DNA of 64,000 nucleotides from Alcaligenaceae bacterium. GTDB taxonomy: Bacteria > Pseudomonadota > Gammaproteobacteria > Burkholderiales > Burkholderiaceae_B. The notes under the pieces are model-generated. The model was given only the letters and a program-made list of their open reading frames with translations. It did no database searches and was not told the origin of the DNA. This document shows, in pieces, positions 56,983 through 64,000 of the stretch. The DNA is taken from positions 19,778-83,777 of the forward strand of contig JACCER010000014.1 of assembly GCA_013416445.1 (NCBI GenBank), in the 5' to 3' direction. The first letter of the stretch is position 1. Each line of letters begins with the position of its first letter. The position numbers were made by a program, and so were the translations under genes.

Positions 56983-58275
56983 TTATTTGACGAAGCTGGG
57001 CAGATACAGGGAAATGGCAGGAAACAGTATCAGTATGCTCAGGCGGAATACGTCGCTGACCACAAATGGCATCACGCCGCGGAATATGGTCTGCGTGCTG
57101 ACCCCAGGCAGCAGGCCACGCAGCACAAATACGTTCATGCCAAATGGTGGCGTAATAAAGCTGATTTCAGTTACCACCACCACAATAATCCCAAACCAGA
57201 TCAGGTCGAAACCCATGCTTTGCACCAGTGGGTAAAACACCGGAACGGTAAGCAGTATCATCGACATGCTTTCCAGCACGCAGCCCAGTACTATGTAAAC
57301 GCCGCTGATCATGAAGATCACGATCAAAGGGCTGAGATTGAAGTGGACGACCATGTCCATCAGGTCTTGTGGCAGCGAGGTGAAATTGATGAAATTGGCC
57401 AGCATCAGCGCGCCTATCATCACCATGAAAATCATGCCGGTGGTCTTGGCTGATTCAACCACGACTTCCACAAAACCAGTCCAGGTCATGGTTTTGCGGC
57501 TGCAGGCAAACACAAAACCTAAAAACGCGCCTATGCCTGCGGCTTCGGCAGCGGTGAATGCGCCTGCGTAAATACCGCCCATCAGCATCGTGATCAAGGT
57601 CAGCACGGCCCAGACTTTGCCAAGCGCCTGCCCTCTTTGGCGCCAGGTGCTGCGTTCTCCTTTGGGGCCTGCGGCAGGATTGCGCCGTATGGTCCAGAAT
57701 ACCGCCAGTATGTAGCAGCCTATGGCCAGCAAGCCGGGCAAGACGCCGGCGGCGAACATTTTTCCTATGCTTTGTTCGGTCAGCAGGCAGTAGACCACCA
57801 TGATGATGGAGGGAGGTATCAGTATGCCCAGCGTGCCGCCAGCAGCAATTGAGCCGGCCGCCAGTTCTTCGCTATAGCCCAATCGTCGCATTTCCGGGTA
57901 GGCAACCTTGGACATCGTTGCCGCCGTGGCCAGGCTGGAGCCGCAGATGGCGCCGAAGCCACCGCAGGCCACAATGGTGGACATGGCCAGCCCGCCGCGC
58001 CTATGACCCAGCAGCGTGTGGGCGGCGGCATACAATTCGCGCGACATCCGCGATTGGGTGACGAAGTTACCCATCAGGATAAACAGCGGCAGCACTGATA
58101 GCAGGTACTGGAAGCCGCTTTCGTAGATAACCGAGCCAGCCATGGCGTAGGCCGAGGGCCAGTTACGAAACAGCCCAAGCCCGACGAAACCGACCAGGGC
58201 CATGGCGAACGCTACGGGAACGCGAAAGAAAATCAGCCCGAGCATGGCGCCCAGGGCAAGCAGGGATTCAGTCAT
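56983..58275 (-). CDS. TRAP transporter large permease (DctM)
   Basis: A 430-residue protein with about 12-13 membrane helices. GSSLATAATMSKVAYPEMRR and IPPSIIMVVYCLLTEQSIGK are characteristic of DctM, as is ITPPFGMNVFVLRGLLPGVS near the C-terminus. Together with DctQ and DctP it imports an organic acid with sodium or proton symport. It overlaps dctQ by eight bases and is the last gene of the operon here. Confidence 0.95.
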   Translation of the reverse strand: MTESLLALGAMLGLIFFRVPVAFAMALVGFVGLGLFRNWPSAYAMAGSVIYESGFQYLLSVLPLFILMGNFVTQSRMSRELYAAAHTLLGHRRGGLAMSTIVACGGFGAICGSSLATAATMSKVAYPEMRRLGYSEELAAGSIAAGGTLGILIPPSIIMVVYCLLTEQSIGKMFAAGVLPGLLAIGCYILAVFWTIRRNPAAGPKGERSTWRQRGQALGKVWAVLTLITMLMGGIYAGAFTAAEAAGIGAFLGFVFACSRKTMTWTGFVEVVVESAKTTGMIFMVMIGALMLANFINFTSLPQDLMDMVVHFNLSPLIVIFMISGVYIVLGCVLESMSMILLTVPVFYPLVQSMGFDLIWFGIIVVVVTEISFITPPFGMNVFVLRGLLPGVSTQTIFRGVMPFVVSDVFRLSILILFPAISLYLPSFVK

Positions 58276-58753
58276 GGCGGGGCATCTCCTGGGAGGCTGG
58301 GGACACTAGGTTGGCAGCGTGGTAGATCGCGTCCAGTGCCAGCAAGAGAGCCATGAAATAAACAAATGGGGCAAGCGGTATATTCAGCATGGCGGTCATG
58401 TCGCCGTAGTCGGCGGTGGTTTGTGCCTTGTGCAGCGTAATCCACGCCAGCAGGCTGCTGATTATCAGGGAGATGACGCCAGCCACCTGGTCTTGCAGGC
58501 GCTGCATGCGGACCGAGAAAAAATGGCTGAAGCTGTCAACCACGATGTGACCTCGCGCTCGCGTCATTAACGGAATGCTGGTGAAGATTACCGTCACCAT
58601 CAGCAGTTCGACCAGTTCCACCGAGCCGGTAATGGGGTGGTTGAACAGATAGCGCCCGGTCGCGTCAACGACGGTCAACAGGCTCATGCCACATAAGCCG
58701 ATGATGGAAATTGCCTTGAGCATCCCCACGATGACGGAGTTCAGAGCGTGCAT
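58268..58753 (-). CDS. TRAP transporter small permease (DctQ)
   Basis: A 161-residue protein with four membrane helices and the DctQ pattern: a first helix from about 15, ATGRYLFNHPITGSVELVEL near 30-50, and PLMTRARGHIVVDSFSHFF in the middle. It bridges DctM and the binding protein. It lies 78 bp after dctP; that gap holds palindromic element h. Confidence 0.93.
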   Translation of the reverse strand: MHALNSVIVGMLKAISIIGLCGMSLLTVVDATGRYLFNHPITGSVELVELLMVTVIFTSIPLMTRARGHIVVDSFSHFFSVRMQRLQDQVAGVISLIISSLLAWITLHKAQTTADYGDMTAMLNIPLAPFVYFMALLLALDAIYHAANLVSPASQEMPRHD

Positions 58754-58785
58754 ATTGTTCCTGTAAAAGGGAATGGCCCATGTAG

Positions 58786-58820
58786 ATCGGATCAGCGCCG
58801 CCAGGCGCGTAATCCGACCT
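58786..58820. repeat. palindromic GATCGGATCA element, copy h, inside the TRAP operon
   Basis: GATCGGATCAGCGCC and GGCGCGTAATCCGACC pair as arms, with the centre nearly identical to copy g. It is the only copy between genes that appear to share a transcript, dctP upstream and dctQ downstream. Confidence 0.75.
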
Positions 58821-58831
58821 GAACACTGGGT

Positions 58832-59854
58832 TTATTTGCTGTCAAGCAGCTTGATCTGGTCGCGGAATGCGGCCAAAACAGCTGGGCCATCTATGCCCTT
58901 GGCGGCGGCCTCGTCGAGCCAGGTTTTTTCAAAGCCCTGTGTACGCTCGGTGACCGCCTGTACGAAAGCCGCATCGGCATTGATGACGTTGATGCTGCCG
59001 TCGGCGAGCTTTTCCTTGCCCGCTTTATCGTGCTTGTCCCAGGCGCGTCCAGCCAGGCTGGCCAGGTGCGTACCCGACAGTTTCAGGATGGCGGCGCGGT
59101 CTTCGTCAGACAGTTTGGCCAAGGCCTGCTCGTTCATGATGACGGCATGGCTATCCGAGTACAGGCCACCAGGAAAGAGGGTGGCATTCTTGATGATGGT
59201 GTCCAGCTTGAATGACACCAGCGATTCGGCCGGAAAGAACACGCCATCAACGACGCCGGTGCTGAGCAATTCATAGGATTCGGGGGCGGGCTTGGCAATG
59301 GCCGTGGCACCTACCGCCTTGGCCACGTCTGCGGCCATGCCGCCGCCAACACGTACCTTCAGGCCCTTGAAGTCGTCAATGTTGGCCACAGGCTTGTCAG
59401 TGGTGAAAACGATGCCAGGGCCGTGGGTGTACATGCCCAGCAGGTGCACGCCTTTGTGTTCGTTGGCCTTCAGCAGATATTTTTCGTAGGTTTCCCAGGC
59501 GGCGACCGAGCGTGATTCAGCGGTATTGCCGGAAAACGGCATGACAGCGAATTTTGCCAGCTGGAAGCGCCCAGGGTAGTAGGCGTGGGACACAAAAGTA
59601 ATGTCTACCAGGCCGTCGCGCACGGCGTCAAAGTGGCCGGCGGGATTGGTGACTGGCTTGGGCAATATGCGCAAGCTAACCCGGCCGTCGGTGGCCTGGC
59701 TGATTTCCTTGCCCCAGGGAACCAGGAAGTCGGCAACGACAGCGTGCGTAGGGGGTAACCAGCTGGATACGGTCAATTCGGTGTTTTTAGCTAGTGCAGG
59801 CAAGGCAACGGCCAGAGCCGCGCTGGCAATCAGGGTAGTGGTGAGTTTATGCAT
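58832..59854 (-). CDS. TRAP transporter substrate-binding protein (DctP)
   Basis: A 340-residue periplasmic protein with a signal peptide (MHKLTTTLIASAALAVALPALAK trimmed at about 22). TVSSWLPPTHAVVADFLVPW is the usual N-terminal domain and MYTHGPGIVFTTDKPVANID the hinge region. The conserved carboxylate-binding Arg lies in the LKVRVGGG stretch. Operon context (dehydratase, dehydrogenases, isomerase) points to a sugar acid ligand, an inference. Confidence 0.92.
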   Translation of the reverse strand: MHKLTTTLIASAALAVALPALAKNTELTVSSWLPPTHAVVADFLVPWGKEISQATDGRVSLRILPKPVTNPAGHFDAVRDGLVDITFVSHAYYPGRFQLAKFAVMPFSGNTAESRSVAAWETYEKYLLKANEHKGVHLLGMYTHGPGIVFTTDKPVANIDDFKGLKVRVGGGMAADVAKAVGATAIAKPAPESYELLSTGVVDGVFFPAESLVSFKLDTIIKNATLFPGGLYSDSHAVIMNEQALAKLSDEDRAAILKLSGTHLASLAGRAWDKHDKAGKEKLADGSINVINADAAFVQAVTERTQGFEKTWLDEAAAKGIDGPAVLAAFRDQIKLLDSK

Positions 59855-59877
59855 GAAGGTCTCCGGGGTCGTGGCGG

Positions 59878-60855
59878 TTAGCTTGCGATGGTTGGGGAAT
59901 GTGTTGCGCAGGCAAGTACGGCGCGGTCTAGCAGCGTGTTCAGGTCGCCGTCATGGCGAAAGCCAGCCGCGTTGGCGGCTGCGCTGTTCAAGGGCGGAAG
60001 GTTGCCGAACTGGGCCTGAATGGCCGGGTCGGGTGCGTAATGGACCAGCGGGCTTGCAGCGCCTGCGCTGCGGGCGTCGAAGGCGCCGACGATGTCGCCG
60101 ACGGAAACACGCAGTGCCGGCAAGGTCCAGGCATTGCCGCCAGAGACTTTTGCTGCAGGCAGCGTGGCGGCGTGCAGAATGTTGTCTATGCAGCAGTGCA
60201 AAGACATCAGCCACAGCGTGGCTTGCGCGTTGACGGGCAGTGTGCAGGGCTGGCCAGCGGCCAGGCTGCGGATAAGTGTGCTGGAAAAAATTGACCAGGC
60301 GCCATTGGGTGCAGGTGGGCGTACCACGATACCAGGCAGCCTGATGGCACGGCCTTGCACAAAGTTGCGGCGGGTGTAGTCGGCCAGCAGTATTTCCACT
60401 AGCTGTTTATGTGCGCCGTAGCTTAGCGCGGGCGACAAGGGGGTTGTGTCGTCGACCATGGGGGGCAGGGGCGCGCCATAGACGGCGATGCTGCTGGTGT
60501 AGACCAGGGTTGGGTTATTGCCTTGCTCGCGCAGGCGTTCCAGCAAGCGCAGTGCGCCTTCCAGATTGATCTGCAGCCCTAGCGGAAAATCGAGCTCGGC
60601 CTGGCCGCTGGCAACGGCAGCCAGATGGAACACCAGGTCAGGCGCGGGATCGGTAATGGCGGCCAGCGTGGCGGGTTCGGAAAAATTGCCTGGGATGCAG
60701 TGCAGGCGCGGGTCGTCGGGCACTTGGCTGAAGGCCAGGTCCGACAGCGTAATACGCTGTATGTCGGGGTAGCCCGGCAGGGCGGACAAGGTGCATAGTC
60801 GTGCAACCAGCTCGCGGCCTATATAGCCATTGGCGCCCGTAACAAGAATGTTCAT
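59878..60855 (-). CDS. extended SDR NAD-dependent epimerase/dehydratase, DenD-like
   Basis: A 325-residue short-chain dehydrogenase. The NAD loop is TGANGYIGREL at about 6-16, catalytic Ser in YTSSIAVYG near 121 and the YGAHK pair (Tyr146, Lys150), so it is expected to be active. It most resembles D-erythronate dehydrogenases (DenD), which oxidise a four-carbon aldonate to a keto acid; other sugar dehydrogenases cannot be excluded. It overlaps the isomerase gene by four bases and starts 22 bp from dctP. Confidence 0.82.
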   Translation of the reverse strand: MNILVTGANGYIGRELVARLCTLSALPGYPDIQRITLSDLAFSQVPDDPRLHCIPGNFSEPATLAAITDPAPDLVFHLAAVASGQAELDFPLGLQINLEGALRLLERLREQGNNPTLVYTSSIAVYGAPLPPMVDDTTPLSPALSYGAHKQLVEILLADYTRRNFVQGRAIRLPGIVVRPPAPNGAWSIFSSTLIRSLAAGQPCTLPVNAQATLWLMSLHCCIDNILHAATLPAAKVSGGNAWTLPALRVSVGDIVGAFDARSAGAASPLVHYAPDPAIQAQFGNLPPLNSAAANAAGFRHDGDLNTLLDRAVLACATHSPTIAS

Positions 60856-61649
60856 GATTGCCTTTGTGACATGGCCAGCAGGGCGTGATAGCTGTCACGC
60901 CAGGCCAGACCGGCGCTCGTGTCGCCTGCGGGGATATATTCGCAGCCTATCCAGCCATCGTAGCCAGATTGCTGCAGGGTGCGTAGCGCGGCTGCCACAG
61001 GGGGATCGTTGGGGCGGGGTTCGTGGCGCCCTTGCGGGTGTGCAAATTGCACATGATGAATCAGCGGCAGCATCTGGCGCAGCGCCTGGTCGAGGTCTAG
61101 GCCTTCGCGCAGGCTGTGATAGAAATCGAACTGCATCCGCACCGCAGGGTGGTCTACTGCCTGGATGACCTCAGCAACTTGTTCAGGCAGATAATAGAAA
61201 TAGCCGGGCGCGTCTTCGCGATTCAACGCTTCCAGTGTAAGGGTAACCCTTGCCTGTGCGGCAATAGGAGCGGCGTATCGCAGGTTATCGATCAGGGTAT
61301 TGAAGCAGGTGCTGCGGTCAGTGTCTGTAGGTGGTGCGCCGGCCATGACATGGATGGCGGCGCAGCCCGTGGCCTGACAAACGGCCAGTGCCCTTTGCAG
61401 TCCAGCCCTGAAGTCGGCGCTGCGCTCAGGCAGGCAGGCGTAGCCTTTTTCGCCCGCTACGCCCAGGGGCGTGTTGACCAGTATCAGTTGCAGACCATGT
61501 CGGCCCAGTAACTTGGCCAGTTCCTGCGGGCTGATGTCGTAGGGGAACAGCACTTCAACACCCTTGAAATTGTCGCGTGCTGCGGCAACTGCACGTGCGT
61601 CCAGTGACAGGCCCGGATACAGCAGGCTTAGATTGGCAGCCAGTTTCAT
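60852..61649 (-). CDS. hydroxypyruvate isomerase family protein (OtnI/Hyi)
   Basis: A 265-residue TIM-barrel sugar-phosphate or keto-acid isomerase. The metal ligands are expected in TLTLEALNREDAPGYF (Glu) and QFDFYHSLREGLDL (Asp/His), and in the family-typical GWIGCEYIPAGDTSAG near the end. In four-carbon sugar acid pathways OtnI interconverts 2-oxo-tetronates. It overlaps both neighbours by four bases. Confidence 0.85.
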   Translation of the reverse strand: MKLAANLSLLYPGLSLDARAVAAARDNFKGVEVLFPYDISPQELAKLLGRHGLQLILVNTPLGVAGEKGYACLPERSADFRAGLQRALAVCQATGCAAIHVMAGAPPTDTDRSTCFNTLIDNLRYAAPIAAQARVTLTLEALNREDAPGYFYYLPEQVAEVIQAVDHPAVRMQFDFYHSLREGLDLDQALRQMLPLIHHVQFAHPQGRHEPRPNDPPVAAALRTLQQSGYDGWIGCEYIPAGDTSAGLAWRDSYHALLAMSQRQS

Positions 61650-62542
61650 AGTGTTTCCGTGGTGGTCGTAGGCTTTTCGGGCCAGGGTACACGCACGATT
61701 TCCGATAAGTCGGCCTGCGCCAGGCCTTGTTCTACAGCCAGTTGGAAGCTTTGCCGCACTGCAGTTAGCACGCGCAAAGAGGTGCCGGTGCCATCGGCCA
61801 GGGCGGCCACGTTGTTGAGGTCTTTGAGCATTGTGGCGACCGAGCCCAAGGGCTGGTTGACTTGCGTCACCATGCGCGGAACGAATATCTGCAATAGCGT
61901 GGAGTCAGCCCAGCCGCCCGCCAATGCAGTGCTCAGGCCGGCGGCATCGATGCCGTTATGCTGGGCCAGCGCCACGGCTTCGGCGATGGCGTTGATGCTG
62001 GCTGCCACGATGGTTTGATTGCACAGCTTGGCGACCTGGCCTGCGCCGGTATCGCCCATGTGGGTAATTTGGGCCGCATAAGCCTGCATAAGCGGCGTCG
62101 CCCGCGCCACGGCATCGGCTGGCCCGCCTGCCATGATGGTAAGCGTGCCTGCGTTGGCGCTGGCCGCCCCGCCAGAAACCGGCGCATCCACCCAGGCATG
62201 GCCGCTGGCTTTAAATAAGCGTGCGGCAAAATCCTTGGTGGCAGTGGGCGATATGCTGGAATGATCTACCAGCAGCGCACCCGGCGCACGGTGTATGCCC
62301 TGATCGCCGAATACAGTGGCTTCAACGGCGTTTTCGTCGGTCAGGCATAAAAATATGGTCTGGCATGTTTGGGCCAGCGCTGCCGGGCTGGCGGCGATTT
62401 CGGCGCCAGCATCTTGTAGTGCCTGCGCCTTTTCCAGGCTGCGGTTCCAGATCTGGACGCGATAGCCGGCCTGCAGCAGGCGGCGCGCCATGGGAGCGCC
62501 CATCAGGCCTATGCCGCAAAAGCCCAGCACAGGCTTGGTCAT
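61646..62542 (-). CDS. 3-hydroxyisobutyrate dehydrogenase-family NAD(P)-dependent oxidoreductase (LtnD-like)
   Basis: A 298-residue beta-hydroxyacid dehydrogenase. The nucleotide loop GFCGIGLMGAPMARRL is at 7-22, the substrate loop DAPVSGGAASANAGTL at about 119-134, and the catalytic Lys172 is in GAGQVAKLCNQTIVA. Relatives include L-threonate dehydrogenase (LtnD) and tartronate-semialdehyde reductase (GlxR), both suited to a sugar acid operon. It overlaps the dehydratase gene by four bases. Confidence 0.88.
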   Translation of the reverse strand: MTKPVLGFCGIGLMGAPMARRLLQAGYRVQIWNRSLEKAQALQDAGAEIAASPAALAQTCQTIFLCLTDENAVEATVFGDQGIHRAPGALLVDHSSISPTATKDFAARLFKASGHAWVDAPVSGGAASANAGTLTIMAGGPADAVARATPLMQAYAAQITHMGDTGAGQVAKLCNQTIVAASINAIAEAVALAQHNGIDAAGLSTALAGGWADSTLLQIFVPRMVTQVNQPLGSVATMLKDLNNVAALADGTGTSLRVLTAVRQSFQLAVEQGLAQADLSEIVRVPWPEKPTTTTETL

Positions 62543-64000
62543 TCTGCCTCCGGGGTTTCGTAGGGCCAGTCGACATTGCCAGAATGCGTGACAGCGCCTT
62601 CGTGGGCCGACCTGACCAGCAAGGCGTACTTTTCCAGTGCTCCGGCCAGCCGCGGCTGTACCGGAGGCACATAGGCGGCGCGCCGCTTAGCCAGTTCGGT
62701 GTCGCTCAGTTCGACGTTCAGGGTATTGGCGTCGGCGTCGATATGGATGATGTCACCGTCGCGGATGAGGCCGATAGGGCCTTGCGCTGCGGCTTCCGGG
62801 CTGACATAGCCTATGCACATGCCGCGGGTTGCGCCCGAGAAGCGTCCATCGGTGAGCAGGGCCACGCGTTCGCCCATCCCTTGGCCATATAGTGCCGCGG
62901 TAACGCTCAGCATTTCACGCATGCCTGGGCCGCCCTTGGGCCCTTCGTTGCGGATCACGAGCACTTCGCCGGGTTGGTAGCTGCGGGCTGATACGGCACG
63001 CATGCAGGCATCTTCGTTTTCAAATACGCGGGCGGGGCCGGAAAACTGCAGCGACTTGAGGCCGGCGATTTTCAGCAGTGCGCCTTTGGGACATAGATTG
63101 CCCTTGAGCACGGTGACGCCACCTGAAGGGTGCAGCGCCTGCGAGCATGAACGCACCACCTCGCCATCGGGTGCAGGTGTGTCGGCTAAAGCCTCGGACA
63201 GTGTGCGGCCGTCCAGCGTGAGTACCGAGCCATCGATATAGCCGCCGTCCAGTAGCGATTTGAGCACGACGGGAACGCCGCCGATTTCGTGCAGATCGCG
63301 CGCCAGGAAGCGGCCGCCGGGCTGCAGGTCGGCGATGAGTGGCGTGCGGCTGAACACGTCGGCAACGTCGTCCAGGGTGAACGTGATGCCGGCTTCGTGG
63401 GCAATGGCCGGGATATGCAAGGCAGCGTTGGTCGACCCCCCCGTGGCAGCGACAGCGGCACAGGCGTTTTCCAGGCTGGCGCGCGTAACGAGCTGGCGTG
63501 GCAATGGGCCGCCTTGCTCGAGCGCCCGCATGACTTGTTCGCCGGCGCGATGCGCTATGGCCAGGCGCTCGCTGTAAACGGCGGGTATCATGGCCGAACC
63601 CAGTGGTGTCAGGCCCAAGGCTTCAGCCACCATGGCCATGGTATTGGCGGTGAATTGACCGGGACACGATCCGGCGGACGGAATGCAGGTGCCTTCCATG
63701 GCTTTTAACTGGGCAAGAGACATCTCGCCGTTCTGTACCTGGCCTACAGCCTCTATGGTGTCGAGGATAGTGACCTGTTTGCCCAGGGCATGGCCGGGCA
63801 GGGTTGCGCCGCCATAAAGAAAAACCGCCGGCACATTCAGCCGCACGATAGCCATCATCATGGCGGGCAGGGTTTTGTCGCAGCCGGCCAGTGCTACCAG
63901 GCCATCATAGGCGTGGCCGCGCACGACGAGTTCAACGCTGTCGGCTATGGTTTCGCGCGATAGCAGGCTCATGCGCATGCCGGCATGGTTCATGGACGTG
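62539..64000 (-). CDS. IlvD/Edd-family dehydratase, 5' end cut by window edge
   Basis: At least 484 residues of an Fe-S dehydratase; roughly 80-90 N-terminal residues lie beyond the right edge. NHAGMRMSLLSRETIADSVE is the usual early block, preceded by in-frame codons to the edge. Two cluster cysteines are in AGCDKTLPAMM and SAGSCPGQFTANTM. IlvD acts in branched-chain amino-acid synthesis; Edd and aldonate dehydratases belong to the same family. Position in a TRAP-linked operon makes a sugar acid dehydratase more likely than IlvD itself. Confidence 0.9.
   Translation of the reverse strand, partial: TSMNHAGMRMSLLSRETIADSVELVVRGHAYDGLVALAGCDKTLPAMMMAIVRLNVPAVFLYGGATLPGHALGKQVTILDTIEAVGQVQNGEMSLAQLKAMEGTCIPSAGSCPGQFTANTMAMVAEALGLTPLGSAMIPAVYSERLAIAHRAGEQVMRALEQGGPLPRQLVTRASLENACAAVAATGGSTNAALHIPAIAHEAGITFTLDDVADVFSRTPLIADLQPGGRFLARDLHEIGGVPVVLKSLLDGGYIDGSVLTLDGRTLSEALADTPAPDGEVVRSCSQALHPSGGVTVLKGNLCPKGALLKIAGLKSLQFSGPARVFENEDACMRAVSARSYQPGEVLVIRNEGPKGGPGMREMLSVTAALYGQGMGERVALLTDGRFSGATRGMCIGYVSPEAAAQGPIGLIRDGDIIHIDADANTLNVELSDTELAKRRAAYVPPVQPRLAGALEKYALLVRSAHEGAVTHSGNVDWPYETPEAE

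Overview
The window looks like chromosomal DNA of a betaproteobacterium, most probably of the family Alcaligenaceae (Bordetella, Pusillimonas or Advenella-like). The grounds are the gene content and order: hemA-prfA-prmC-grxD-ubiX, a complete atpIBEFHAGDC operon followed by hemE, priA and a Rep/UvrD helicase, metX-metW, an E. coli-type gshA, and many crotonase, CoA-transferase and TRAP genes. The assignment is by resemblance only; no search was run.

Layout. 1-1.7 kb: the end of a crotonase gene and its LysR regulator. 1.9-11.5 kb: a chemoreceptor, a four-gene osmoprotectant ABC transporter (OpuC/YehZYXW type), a methyltransferase, a membrane diguanylate cyclase and a cold-shock/DUF1294 protein. 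11.5-17.2 kb: an accessory stretch ending at tRNA-Phe. It holds three type II toxin-antitoxin pairs (StbDE/RelBE type, MazEF type, HigBA type), a TauE exporter, and the wreckage of a tyrosine recombinase and of an AbiE-type system. 17.3-23 kb: the hemA-prfA-prmC-grxD-ubiX run, then ttcA and folB. 23-26.6 kb: a TrxR-like flavoprotein without redox cysteines, an M61 peptidase and a crotonase. 26.7-34.3 kb: the ATP synthase operon. 34.7-41.2 kb: a Fis-type regulator with a degenerate receiver domain, hemE, priA and rep. 41.2-46.5 kb: a small protein behind a 15-bp perfect palindrome, a crotonase plus nitronate monooxygenase pair, and divergently a CaiB CoA-transferase plus 3-hydroxyacyl-CoA dehydrogenase pair. 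46.6-56.8 kb: a di-haem cytochrome c, tRNA-Arg, gshA, a lipoprotein overlapping a LuxR-type HTH gene tail to tail, metXW, an AmpG-like permease with a doubtful start, and a hydroxyacyl-CoA dehydrogenase coupled to an MHYT-GGDEF-EAL protein. 57-64 kb: a sugar-acid catabolic operon (IlvD/Edd dehydratase, 3-HIBDH-like dehydrogenase, OtnI/Hyi isomerase, DenD-like SDR, DctPQM TRAP transporter) running off the right edge.

Seen at a larger scale, a short palindromic element of about 28-35 bp (left end GGTCGGATTAGCGC, right end GCGTAATCCGACC) occurs at least eight times, always between genes, usually at the 3' end of a gene and once inside the TRAP operon between dctP and dctQ. With the accessory island and the sugar-acid operon it is the most interesting material here. 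I found no CRISPR array, intact insertion sequence, rRNA or riboswitch that I could support. I see no clearly novel defence or biosynthetic system; the strongest leads are listed as findings.
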